This document shows positions 21,320-30,938 of a stretch of 64,000 nt of DNA, in pieces (the first letter of the stretch is position 1; every line of letters starts with the position of its first letter). The stretch comes from an uncultured Pelagibacteraceae bacterium. Lineage in GTDB: Bacteria > Pseudomonadota > Alphaproteobacteria > Pelagibacterales > Pelagibacteraceae. Made by a program: the position numbers and the translations under genes. Location: positions 22,014-86,013 of the forward strand of contig CACIKD010000003.1 in assembly GCA_902587145.1 (NCBI GenBank), written 5' to 3'. The notes under the pieces are model-generated. The model was not told where the DNA came from and searched no databases. It worked only from the letters and a program-made list of their open reading frames with translations.

Positions 21320-22498
21320 ATGGAAAAATTTAATAGCGTTAACGAATTAGTTAACAAACTTAAACCAGTAAATCCTGTATACTGTATACGCCCAGATACC
21401 ATAAAAAATTCAATTAAAGTTTTTAAAGATAAGTTTCCAGGTAAAATATTATATGCTGTTAAGACCAATCCGAATGAATATGTTCTTAAACATATAATTA
21501 AAAACGGAGTGGAAAGATTTGACGTTGCCTCAATTAATGAGGTTAAACTTATAAGAAAACTTAGTCCTAAGTCAAAATTATACTTTATGCACCCTATTAA
21601 AAGCAGGGAGGACATTACATCCGCATATTTTGATTACAGTGTAAAAGATTTTTCTTTAGATACTAAAGAAGAGTTAATGAAAATACTGGATTCAACAAAA
21701 AATGCAAAAGACTTAAATTTGTTCGTAAGAATTACAGTTTCAAATGAGCATGCAGAATTAGACCTTTCAAGAAAATTTGGAGCTTTAACAGGAGAAGCTT
21801 TAGGTTTAGTGAGACTTTGTAAACAGCATGCAAAAAAATTAGGTATTAGTTTTCACGTAGGTTCTCAATGTATGCATAAGATTTCTTTTTCAAAAGGATT
21901 AAAGGAAATTTCAAATATAATCAAAAAAACAAAAATTGTACCTGATACTATTAACGTCGGTGGAGGATTTCCCTCTCTTTATCCTGATTTAAAACCTGAG
22001 CCTTTAGAAAATTACTTTGAAGAAATTAAAAAAGGTTTAGGTCAATTGAAACTTGAAAAAATGCCAGAAATTATTTGTGAGCCGGGAAGAGCGATAGTGG
22101 CTGAAAGTGGATCTACTATTGTACGAGTTAATCTGAGAAAGAAAAATAAACTTTACATTAATGATGGAACTTATGGGTCCTTATTTGATGCAGGTGTACC
22201 TAATTTTATATTACCAACAAGATTGATTACTAATGGCAGAATTCAATCTAAAAAGATAACAGCTTTTCAATTTTACGGTCCAACCTGTGATAGTTTAGAT
22301 TACATGAAAGGACCTTTTTTATTACCTAATAATATTAAAGAGGGTGACTATATTGAATTAGGACAATTAGGAGCTTACGGACTAACTTTTAGAACTAAAT
22401 TTAATGGTTTTTATTCAAATACTATTGTTGAGGTCAATGATAAACCAATAATGTCATTATACGACGATACTGGTAAATTTAATTACTTAGTAGCTTAA
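21320..22498 (+). CDS. PLP-dependent ornithine/lysine decarboxylase (alanine-racemase fold)
   Basis: YAVKTNP, HVGSQC, VGGGFPSLYP, EPGRAIV, GPTCDSLDYM; GGGGGA SD 8 nt upstream. Confidence 0.88.
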   Translation: MEKFNSVNELVNKLKPVNPVYCIRPDTIKNSIKVFKDKFPGKILYAVKTNPNEYVLKHIIKNGVERFDVASINEVKLIRKLSPKSKLYFMHPIKSREDITSAYFDYSVKDFSLDTKEELMKILDSTKNAKDLNLFVRITVSNEHAELDLSRKFGALTGEALGLVRLCKQHAKKLGISFHVGSQCMHKISFSKGLKEISNIIKKTKIVPDTINVGGGFPSLYPDLKPEPLENYFEEIKKGLGQLKLEKMPEIICEPGRAIVAESGSTIVRVNLRKKNKLYINDGTYGSLFDAGVPNFILPTRLITNGRIQSKKITAFQFYGPTCDSLDYMKGPFLLPNNIKEGDYIELGQLGAYGLTFRTKFNGFYSNTIVEVNDKPIMSLYDDTGKFNYLVA

Positions 22499-23544
22499 TG
22501 AATAAAAAAAGTAGTTCTGCTGCAGGACATAACAAAAAATCGTTTCTAAACAAACCTGTTGAACATATAGATATAACAAAATTTGACTCTCGAGAAATAA
22601 TTGAGTCTATGAGTAAAATGTCATTTACTTCAAGAGATACAGCTAACGCTTCAAAAATATTTAATGAAATGATTGAGGACAAGTCTTGTTCAATTTTTTT
22701 GACTTTAGCAGGCTCTACTTCAGCTGGTGGTTGTATGAAATTATATTCTGATTTAGTTAAGTACAATATGGTAGACGCTATTGTCGCTACAGGGGCTTCT
22801 ATTGTGGATATGGATTTTTTTGAGGCTTTAGGTTTCAAACATTATCAAGGCTCACAGTTCGAAAATGACACCAAGTTAAGAGAAAACTACGTTGATAGAA
22901 TATACGATACATATATCGATGAAGAAGAACTACAAGCTTGTGATCAAAAGATATGTGACATTGCAAATTCTTTAGAGCCTAAAACTTATACATCAAGAGA
23001 ATTTATTAATGAAATGGGTAAGTATTTAAAAAAAAATTCAAAAAAGAAGGGTTCTTTAATCGAGACTGCTTATGATAACAATGTCCCAATTTTTTGTCCG
23101 GCATTTACAGATAGTTCAGCCGGTTTTGGATTAGTGATGCATCAGGAACAAAATCCAAAAAAACACCTTACAATTGATTCAATAAGAGAATTTAGAGAAT
23201 TAACAGAAATTAAACTTAGATCTAAACAATCTGGTCTACTCATGGTTGGTGGAGGAGTGCCAAAAAACTTTATACAAGACACAGTTGTGTGTGCAGAGCT
23301 TCTGGGTAAGAAAGTAGATATGCATAAATATGCTATTCAAATAACCGTTGCTGATACTCGGGATGGTGCGTGCAGCAGCTCAACTCTCAAAGAAGCAAGT
23401 TCTTGGGGCAAAGTTGATATATCTAAAGAGCAAATGGTTTTTGCTGAAGCAACTAGTGTATTACCGTTAATTGCAAGCGATGCTTTTCATAGACAAAATT
23501 GGAAAAAGAGAGAAAAAAGAGAATTTTCCAAAATCTTTAAATAA
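22498..23544 (+). CDS. Deoxyhypusine synthase-family protein (possible homospermidine/spermidine synthase)
   Basis: GSTSAGG, IVATGASIVDMDFFEALG, GGGVPKNF, active-site-like EASSWGKV, SVLPLIASDAF. Confidence 0.85.
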   Translation: MNKKSSSAAGHNKKSFLNKPVEHIDITKFDSREIIESMSKMSFTSRDTANASKIFNEMIEDKSCSIFLTLAGSTSAGGCMKLYSDLVKYNMVDAIVATGASIVDMDFFEALGFKHYQGSQFENDTKLRENYVDRIYDTYIDEEELQACDQKICDIANSLEPKTYTSREFINEMGKYLKKNSKKKGSLIETAYDNNVPIFCPAFTDSSAGFGLVMHQEQNPKKHLTIDSIREFRELTEIKLRSKQSGLLMVGGGVPKNFIQDTVVCAELLGKKVDMHKYAIQITVADTRDGACSSSTLKEASSWGKVDISKEQMVFAEATSVLPLIASDAFHRQNWKKREKREFSKIFK

Positions 23545-23545
23545 A

Positions 23546-24442
23546 ATGAATTTTCTAAAACAAAAAGATGGGTTTTTGGGATATGAAGCCAATACAAGAA
23601 CCAAAAGTAAAGTTGTTGTTGTGCCATTTGGATTAGAAAAAACAGTATCATACGGTGGGGGAACTAAAAATGCACCAAAGGAAATTATTAAAGCTTCTCA
23701 TCAGGTTGAATTATTTGATGAAGAACTTGGTAAAGAAACATTTAAATATATAGGTATTAAAACTTTAAAATCTTTTAGAATAAAAAATCAAATTAAGTCC
23801 GCGCTGACTCAAATAGCAAGTTTAATTGAAAAAATTCTCTCAAAAAAATTATTCCCACTTGTATTAGGGGGAGAACATTCTATAACTAGTGGATCAATTA
23901 GACCATTCGTGAAAAGATTTAAAAGCCTTTATATTCTTCATTTTGATGCTCATGCAGATTTAAGACAGCAGTATGACGGAGAAAAATACTCCCATGCGAC
24001 AGCAATAAGAAGATGTCTAGATTTCAAGAATGTAAAAGTTATATCATTTGGTATCAGAAATTTATCCAAAGAAGAAATGACTTTTTATAATAAAAACAGA
24101 AAAAGAATTAAAATTTTTTGGGGTAATAAAAAAAATGAATGGAAAATTTCTGAAATTCGTAAAATTTTCAAAAATAAGAATGTTTATATCACGTTTGATG
24201 TAGACGGCTTTGACTCAAGTTTAATGCCGGCAACTGGCACGCCAGAACCAGGTGGAATGTTTTGGAACGATGTGATGCCTATTTTAAAAAACGTATGCTC
24301 AGTTTCTAATGTAGTAGGTGCAGACATAAATGAACTTGCGCCCATTAAAAACTTTAATTCTTGCAATTTTTTAGTAGCAAAACTTGCTTATAAAATAATA
24401 TCTTATGTATTCGAGTTTAAGACGAAATATTCAAATCGTTAA
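23546..24442 (+). CDS. speB: Ureohydrolase, agmatinase-like
   Basis: GGEHSIT, HFDAHADLR, SHATAIRRC, TFDVDGFDSSLMPATGTPEPGG; start placed at ATG 23546, after the upstream stop. Confidence 0.85.
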   Translation: MNFLKQKDGFLGYEANTRTKSKVVVVPFGLEKTVSYGGGTKNAPKEIIKASHQVELFDEELGKETFKYIGIKTLKSFRIKNQIKSALTQIASLIEKILSKKLFPLVLGGEHSITSGSIRPFVKRFKSLYILHFDAHADLRQQYDGEKYSHATAIRRCLDFKNVKVISFGIRNLSKEEMTFYNKNRKRIKIFWGNKKNEWKISEIRKIFKNKNVYITFDVDGFDSSLMPATGTPEPGGMFWNDVMPILKNVCSVSNVVGADINELAPIKNFNSCNFLVAKLAYKIISYVFEFKTKYSNR

Positions 24443-25706
24443 TTGTCCACTTTATTTTCACTCTAGCACCATTCAGAACACCACCATTTTCAAAAGATAT
24501 TACTGCTGATTTTCTTTCTAATAAAGTTTTACCCAAAAAAGTCCCTAGTCCCAACCCTGCATTATTTTTTGATAATTTTGATCTAGATTTTATATAAGGT
24601 TCGCCTAATGCTTTAATTATATCTTCAGGAAAACCTGGGCCATCGTCATCTATATATATATATAAATTAATATTGTCACTGACTATTGATATAATTATCT
24701 CTTGATTTGCAAATTTTACTGCGTTTCCAATGAAGTTTCTTAAACCGTAAATAAGTTCTGGGTTTCTCTTAATTTCTATTTTATTAATATCTTTATCAGT
24801 GTTTAATTTTAAAATTTTTTCTGAGGATTCTTTGAAAGATTTTATTATTTCTTCTAACAGGTCTTCAAAACTCATAGAGCTTAGAAATTCATCGCTAATA
24901 ATTTTTTTTTGAGAAATATTCTTAAGAATTTCACTACATCTCTTTGTTTGACTTATTAATAAGTCAATATCCTTTGTAAGTTTGGATTTATCACCGACCT
25001 CTTTTCTCATCTCTTTGGAAACCACAGATATTGTAGCTAATGGTGTACCAAGTGAATGGGCTGCGGCAGCTGCTTGACCACCTAAAGATTCTAGCTCATA
25101 TTCTTTAGCCAATATTTGTTGAAGTTTATTAAGTGCATCAGATCTTTTTTTTGTTTCTCCGGCAAATCTAATGCCAAAATAACTTAAAAATATAAGACCA
25201 ATTATTAAAGAAATTAATATTCCTGTTACATAATAATTTGGAAATGAAAGTACGTATTCTTCCATTCCAGGTAAAGGCATTTTAAAAAATGTCAATACAA
25301 ACAATAAAATAATTGTTAATGATCCAAGTATAATAGTGCTCCCCATGCTTAAAAAAGTGGAAGAAACAATCGTAGGAACTATCAAAAGAATTGCAAACGG
25401 GTTAAAGATGCCCCCTGTTAAAAATAATAAAAAACTTAATTGTACAATATCATACATAAGAAATGATCTAGAATATGCGTCTTTGAGCAAAGTCGCTTTA
25501 AGACCAAATTGTAAATATAAGTTAGTGAAAAATCCTACAACTATAATTAAATGACAAAGTAAAATTGGGAAATTTAAATCAAGAAAAAAATAAACTAAAT
25601 TGACTGAAAAAACTTGACCAAAAATAGCAATCCATCTTAAAATTACTAGCGTTTTTTTATCTAAATTTAGGTTTTCTTCTAACCTGAAAATAGTAGCAAA
25701 ATCCAT
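24417..25706 (-). CDS. regB: RegB/PrrB/ActS-type redox sensor histidine kinase
   Basis: Multi-TM N-terminus with GGIFNPF (quinone-box-like), H-box AAAAHSLGTPLATISVVSKEM, DDGPGF, GLGLGTFLGKTLLE. Confidence 0.9.
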   Translation of the reverse strand: MDFATIFRLEENLNLDKKTLVILRWIAIFGQVFSVNLVYFFLDLNFPILLCHLIIVVGFFTNLYLQFGLKATLLKDAYSRSFLMYDIVQLSFLLFLTGGIFNPFAILLIVPTIVSSTFLSMGSTIILGSLTIILLFVLTFFKMPLPGMEEYVLSFPNYYVTGILISLIIGLIFLSYFGIRFAGETKKRSDALNKLQQILAKEYELESLGGQAAAAAHSLGTPLATISVVSKEMRKEVGDKSKLTKDIDLLISQTKRCSEILKNISQKKIISDEFLSSMSFEDLLEEIIKSFKESSEKILKLNTDKDINKIEIKRNPELIYGLRNFIGNAVKFANQEIIISIVSDNINLYIYIDDDGPGFPEDIIKALGEPYIKSRSKLSKNNAGLGLGTFLGKTLLERKSAVISFENGGVLNGARVKIKWTINDLNISS

Positions 25707-25711
25707 AGGGT

Positions 25712-27781
25712 TTATATATCTAAGTTAGCTACATCCAGTGCGTTACTAGTTATAAAATCTCTTCTAGGAGCAACTTCATCACCCATTAAAATACCTATTA
25801 TTTTTTGGTCTTCTTTTGACTTTTCTTTAGTACCGTTGGAATATTGCACTTTTAGTAAATTTCTATTATCTGGATTTAATGTAGTTTGCCATAGCTCCTC
25901 TGGGTTCATTTCTCCTAGGCCTTTAAATCTTTGAATTATGAACTTTTGCTTTTCTTGTTCTAAAATTTTATTTATTTCTTTAGTTGTCAATTTTCCTTTT
26001 TTTTCTTTAGCATTAGAATTTTTAATAATATAATTTTCTAAATCCTTTTCGTCTTTCATATAAAAACTTTTATTGCTTTTCGTTATCTTAAATAATGGCG
26101 GTTGTGCTAAATATAAATGACCATTTTCTATTAGTTGATTAAATGGATAATTGTTAAAAAAAGTTAAAAGTAAAGTTCTTATGTGAGAACCATCTACATC
26201 GGCATCTGTCATGATTATAATTTTCTCGTATCTTAAATTTTCAATATCAAAGTCTTTTGAGCCCGTCCCTAATGCATTAATTAATGTTACGATCTCATTG
26301 GAAGACATCATTTTGGAAAGAGCTTTGGTTTCATTTTCGGCAGTTTTTCCTGCGTTCCTACCATTTGTATTTACATAGGTATTAAGTATCTTACCTCTTA
26401 ATGGCAAAACAGCCTGAAACTCTCTATTTCTTCCTTGTTTAGCTGAACCTCCTGCAGAGTCACCCTCAACAATATAAAGTTCAGTTCCCTCTTTTTTAGA
26501 AATTTGACAATCAGCAAGTTTGCCTGGTAGCCCTGTTATTTCAAAACTTCCCTTTCTTCGAATATTATCTCTAGCTTTTCTAGCAACATCTCTTGCTACA
26601 GCCGCTTGAGTAATTTTTTCCAGAACATTTCTAATAGTTGAAGGATTTTGATCGAACCACATTGATATTTTATCATTAATTATACTTTCGACTATAAGAC
26701 GTATTTCGGATGAAACTAGTTTGTCTTTAGTTTGGGATGAAAATTTAGGATCTGGCATTTTAATAGAAAGGACGACGGTTAAACCCTCTTTAATATCTTC
26801 ACCAGTGAGAGATAATTTGTTTTTCTTGTTATACTCATTTGAATATTTATTAACCACTCTTGTTAATGCACTTCTAAATCCTAATAAATGAGTTCCCCCG
26901 TCCTTTTGATGAATATTGTTGGTAAAAGCCATTACCTCTTCAGAATAACCAGCATTCCATTCTAAAGAGCATTCTACACTTACATCATCTTTATTTGCGG
27001 AAATATAAATTGGTTTTTTAAATACTGCTTTTTCATTTTTGTTTGCTAAAATAGGTTTTTTTTGATTAATAAATTGAACAAATTCTAATATACCTCCATC
27101 GAATTTATTTTCATATTTTTTTTGTTTTGAAGATGTTTTGTCAATTAATGTCAGGCTTATTCCTCTATTTAAAAATGCTAATTCCCTCATTCTTTTTTGT
27201 AATACTGAAGAACTAAATTTTATTGATGAAAATATTTCTTTGGATGGTAGAAAAGTAATGCTTGTTCCCCTTTTTGAAGATTTACCTATTTTTTTAAGTG
27301 GCTTTAACGATTTGCCATTTTCAAACTCGATAAAGTATTCAACTCCATCCCTAAAGATTCTTAATTCAAGTTTTTCTGAAAGTGCGTTAACCACAGATAC
27401 ACCAACACCATGAAGACCACCTGAAACTTTATAGGAGTCATGATCAAATTTTCCACCAGCATGGAGTTGAGTCATAATAACTTCTGCCGCAGACATCTTT
27501 TCACCTTTATGCATATCGATGGGTATTCCTCTTCCATCATCTTCGACTGAGATAGTATTGTTTGAATTCATAAAAACGGAAATATTTTTACAGTATCCCC
27601 CAAGAGCTTCATCTATTGAATTATCAAGAACTTCAAAGACCATGTGGTGTAGACCGGTTCCATCGTCTGTGTCACCTATATACATTCCAGGTCTTTTTCT
27701 TACAGCGTCTAAACCCTTTAGAACTTTTATTGATGATGCGCTATAGTCGTTTTTTTTATTTAATTGAGATTGTTTTGACAT
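25712..27781 (-). CDS. gyrB: DNA gyrase subunit B
   Basis: VRKRPGMYIGDTDDGTGLHHMVFEVLDNSIDEA, EGDSAGGSAKQGRNREFQAVLPLRGKILN, TDADVDGSHIRTLLLTFF. Confidence 0.98.
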   Translation of the reverse strand: MSKQSQLNKKNDYSASSIKVLKGLDAVRKRPGMYIGDTDDGTGLHHMVFEVLDNSIDEALGGYCKNISVFMNSNNTISVEDDGRGIPIDMHKGEKMSAAEVIMTQLHAGGKFDHDSYKVSGGLHGVGVSVVNALSEKLELRIFRDGVEYFIEFENGKSLKPLKKIGKSSKRGTSITFLPSKEIFSSIKFSSSVLQKRMRELAFLNRGISLTLIDKTSSKQKKYENKFDGGILEFVQFINQKKPILANKNEKAVFKKPIYISANKDDVSVECSLEWNAGYSEEVMAFTNNIHQKDGGTHLLGFRSALTRVVNKYSNEYNKKNKLSLTGEDIKEGLTVVLSIKMPDPKFSSQTKDKLVSSEIRLIVESIINDKISMWFDQNPSTIRNVLEKITQAAVARDVARKARDNIRRKGSFEITGLPGKLADCQISKKEGTELYIVEGDSAGGSAKQGRNREFQAVLPLRGKILNTYVNTNGRNAGKTAENETKALSKMMSSNEIVTLINALGTGSKDFDIENLRYEKIIIMTDADVDGSHIRTLLLTFFNNYPFNQLIENGHLYLAQPPLFKITKSNKSFYMKDEKDLENYIIKNSNAKEKKGKLTTKEINKILEQEKQKFIIQRFKGLGEMNPEELWQTTLNPDNRNLLKVQYSNGTKEKSKEDQKIIGILMGDEVAPRRDFITSNALDVANLDI

Positions 27782-27915
27782 TTAATTTTTTAAATTTTAA
27801 TTTTATATCATTTTTTGTAAATAATATACAATCAGCTGATAACACATCCTTCTATTAATATGAATTACCAATGGTTTTAGATCCTTTTTTAAATAAAAAA
27901 GTTGTAAAGTGTCTT

Positions 27916-29031
27916 TTAAATTTTCATCGGCATTATTACGTAAAAACTGTTTTTATCTGAGTTGTCAAACACAAGAACTGGTGAGGTTGAATTCTTAAGC
28001 TTAAATGTTAAATTTTTATCTTCAATTTCAGACGCTATATCGATTAAGTATTTTGAATTAAATCCAATAGTAAAATCCTCTCCATCGTATTTAGCATCAA
28101 CTATTTCATTTCCATCACCGGAGTTTGTGCTATTTACGGATAATTTGAGTTTATCTCTACTTAATTCTAACTTAACTCCTTCTTTTCTATCAATTGAGAC
28201 AGATGCAACTCTCTCTACTGAATTAATAAAATCGGCAGATGAAACTGTTAATGTTTTTGTATTCTCTTTAGGGACTACTTTTTGATAATCAGGGAATTTG
28301 CCATCTATTACTTTTGAAATTAAATTTATTTTACCTAATGTGAATTTAATTTTATTAGAACTTGTTTGGATAAACAATTTTTCATTAACATTTTCTAAAA
28401 GTGAACATAGCTGAAAGACTGTTTTTCGAGGAATAATTATCGAGGCAAAATTTTTAATATTTTCAATTGCAATACTGCTTGAGGAAAGTCTATGACTATC
28501 AGTTGCCACTCCTGTTAAAAATGTATTTTTATTTAATTCTGTTGCATGGAGATATATTCCGTTAAGATAATGTCTTGTATCGTCATTTGAAATAGATATT
28601 TTTGTTTTATTCAGTAAAGAAAGGAATCTTTTTTTTTCTACCTCCATTTTTTCACTTTCAAATTTATCATCAAAAGTTGGGAAATTACTTGAAGGAAGAC
28701 ATAATAAGTTAAAATCAGAATTTTTTGATTTTAAACTTAATTTATTTTCATTTTTTAATGTAAAATTTATTTCTGTTCCTGAAGGGATTTTTCTTAATAT
28801 ATCAAAAAGTACATTGGCAGAAGTTGTTGTATTTCCTTCTTCAACAACTTTTAATTCTGATATCTCGTCGTAAAAAACTATGTCTAAATCCGTAGCTATT
28901 ATCTCTAATTTATTATTTTTTAAATTAAGTAACACGTTAGAAAGAATAGGTAACGTATTTTTTTTTTCTACAACTCCTTGGACAAAATTTAATGATTTTA
29001 GCAGTAAATCTCTATTAATATTAAATTGCAT
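27916..29031 (-). CDS. dnaN: DNA polymerase III beta subunit (sliding clamp)
   Basis: DnaN-like length and C-terminal YVIMPMKI; between dnaA and gyrB. Confidence 0.95.
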   Translation of the reverse strand: MQFNINRDLLLKSLNFVQGVVEKKNTLPILSNVLLNLKNNKLEIIATDLDIVFYDEISELKVVEEGNTTTSANVLFDILRKIPSGTEINFTLKNENKLSLKSKNSDFNLLCLPSSNFPTFDDKFESEKMEVEKKRFLSLLNKTKISISNDDTRHYLNGIYLHATELNKNTFLTGVATDSHRLSSSSIAIENIKNFASIIIPRKTVFQLCSLLENVNEKLFIQTSSNKIKFTLGKINLISKVIDGKFPDYQKVVPKENTKTLTVSSADFINSVERVASVSIDRKEGVKLELSRDKLKLSVNSTNSGDGNEIVDAKYDGEDFTIGFNSKYLIDIASEIEDKNLTFKLKNSTSPVLVFDNSDKNSFYVIMPMKI

Positions 29032-29036
29032 TATTA

Positions 29037-30431
29037 TTAATTCTCTAACAAAAGACTTTTAATCTGGACAAGATTTTTTTTCATTTCTTCATCTTTTTCG
29101 GACAATCTTGAAATAGTTTTAACTGCATGAATTACAGTTGTATGATCTCTATTTGCGAACCTTCTACCGATTTCCGGTAAGGATCTAGTTGTTAGTCTTT
29201 TAGCAAGAAACATTGCAATTTGTCTTGGTCTAGCAAGTGGTCGCGATCTTCTTTGTGAAAGCATATCATTTAATGAAATATTAAAAAAATTTGAAACTGT
29301 GTTTTGAATTTTGTCGACAGTAACTATCTTAGCTTGATTAAAAACATCTTTTAAAATATTTTTACAATCGTTTATATTTAAGACTCTCTTATGAAGACGG
29401 CTAAATGCGATTACCCTGTTTAAAACTCCAATCAATTCCCTAATATTAGTTTTTGCTTCGGAAGCAATAAAATTCACGACTTCTTCTGAGATATTTATAT
29501 GTTCCTTAAACTGATTTTGAATATGATTGATTCTATTAATAATTATATTTTTCTTTAAATCTAAATCTGGAACATCAATGTCAATTATTAAGCCTCCTGA
29601 TAACCTGGATTTAATTCTTTCTTGAACCCTATCAAGTTTCAAAGGTGGCCTATCAGCAGAAATAATAATCTGAGCTCCTTGCTCCAAAAGGCTATTAAAT
29701 GTGTGAAAGAATTCTTCTTGTAGACTTTCTTTCCCTCTTATGAATTGTATATCATCTATTATGAAAACTGATGATTTCCTAAAAAAATCTTTAAAATTTA
29801 CCATATCATTTTTTTTAATTGATTTGATGAAATGGTACATAAATCTTTCAGCCGAAATAAACATAACCTCTTTTGATGATTGCAACTCTAACCCTATTGC
29901 ATTTAATAAGTGTGTTTTACCAAGTCCTACTCCCCCATATATATATAAGGGATTATACCTAGATGTGTGTTCGCATACTTTTTTTGAGTAAGAAAGAGCC
30001 ACTTCATTGCTTGTTCCTTTAATAAAATTTTCAAAATTTAAATTTGGATTAAGTCTGTTATAATTTAATATTGAATCTTTTATTTCAGTTACTTTGTTAA
30101 AATCCTCTAATTTGAATTCGTCACCTTTGTTATTTTTTTGATCTTCGATGATCTTAAATTCAATTCTACTTAAGCTCAATTTGAAGTTTTTTACTATTTC
30201 TAAAATTTTATCCAAATATCTTGAGACTATCCAATCCCTAAAAAATCTAGTAGGTACACCTAAAACTAGATAATCATTAAACTCTTTGATTAGATTAATA
30301 TTTTTTAGCCAACTATTATAGATTTCATCACCAAAACTTTTTCTAAATTCAGATTGTAAATCAGGCCAATTAATTGTTTTTTCCTCTTCAGAAACAAAAT
30401 TATTTTCTTGTTTAATTAATTTATTTTTCAT
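29037..30431 (-). CDS. dnaA: Chromosomal replication initiator DnaA
   Basis: NPLYIYGGVGLGKTHLLNAIG, FIIDDIQFIRGKE, signature RPRQIAMFLAKRLTTRSLPEIGRRFANRDHTTVIHAV. Confidence 0.98.
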   Translation of the reverse strand: MKNKLIKQENNFVSEEEKTINWPDLQSEFRKSFGDEIYNSWLKNINLIKEFNDYLVLGVPTRFFRDWIVSRYLDKILEIVKNFKLSLSRIEFKIIEDQKNNKGDEFKLEDFNKVTEIKDSILNYNRLNPNLNFENFIKGTSNEVALSYSKKVCEHTSRYNPLYIYGGVGLGKTHLLNAIGLELQSSKEVMFISAERFMYHFIKSIKKNDMVNFKDFFRKSSVFIIDDIQFIRGKESLQEEFFHTFNSLLEQGAQIIISADRPPLKLDRVQERIKSRLSGGLIIDIDVPDLDLKKNIIINRINHIQNQFKEHINISEEVVNFIASEAKTNIRELIGVLNRVIAFSRLHKRVLNINDCKNILKDVFNQAKIVTVDKIQNTVSNFFNISLNDMLSQRRSRPLARPRQIAMFLAKRLTTRSLPEIGRRFANRDHTTVIHAVKTISRLSEKDEEMKKNLVQIKSLLLEN

Positions 30432-30639
30432 GATTTAAAATTAACTTGAGAGTTTAAAAACCTCATTTTTAAAAAACTTTCAAGAATTATTTTAAATTTT
30501 AAAAAAATAAATCAGTTTAGGTTGTAGACTTAGCGTGACAATAGAAATTTCATTTTACAACCCCTAACAGAAATTAAAAACTATATTTTGTTTGTGAAAC
30601 TAAATAAGCTAAAAGTATAACAACTTTGAATTGTTTATT

Positions 30640-30894
30640 TTAGGAAATTTTTTTTGAAACTTTTGAAATTTTTCTTGCAGCTGTTTTTTTATTTACAATA
30701 CCTTTTTTAGCAACCTGCATTAGAATTGATTGGAATTTAGGAAAATATTCTTTTATTTTTTTTTTTTCTCCATTTTTGATTAATATTTCCATATGTTTTA
30801 CCGCTGACTTATACTTGCTTTTTCTTACCCTATTAACAGAAGTTTGAATTTTCACCCTTCTTACTCTTCTTATCGCAGATTTGGTATTTGGCAT
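30640..30894 (-). CDS. rpsT: 30S ribosomal protein S20
   Basis: MPNTKSAIRRVRR...KKGIVNKKTAARKISKVSKKI. Confidence 0.95.
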   Translation of the reverse strand: MPNTKSAIRRVRRVKIQTSVNRVRKSKYKSAVKHMEILIKNGEKKKIKEYFPKFQSILMQVAKKGIVNKKTAARKISKVSKKIS

Positions 30895-30938
30895 GATTGT
30901 AAGATTGTATATATGCCGAATAAATGCCGGTCAACTTA

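Noticed and set aside
30432-30639. Possible oriC upstream of dnaA
   Set aside because: No cluster of TTATCCACA-like boxes seen; the gap is only 208 bp and needs GC-skew support
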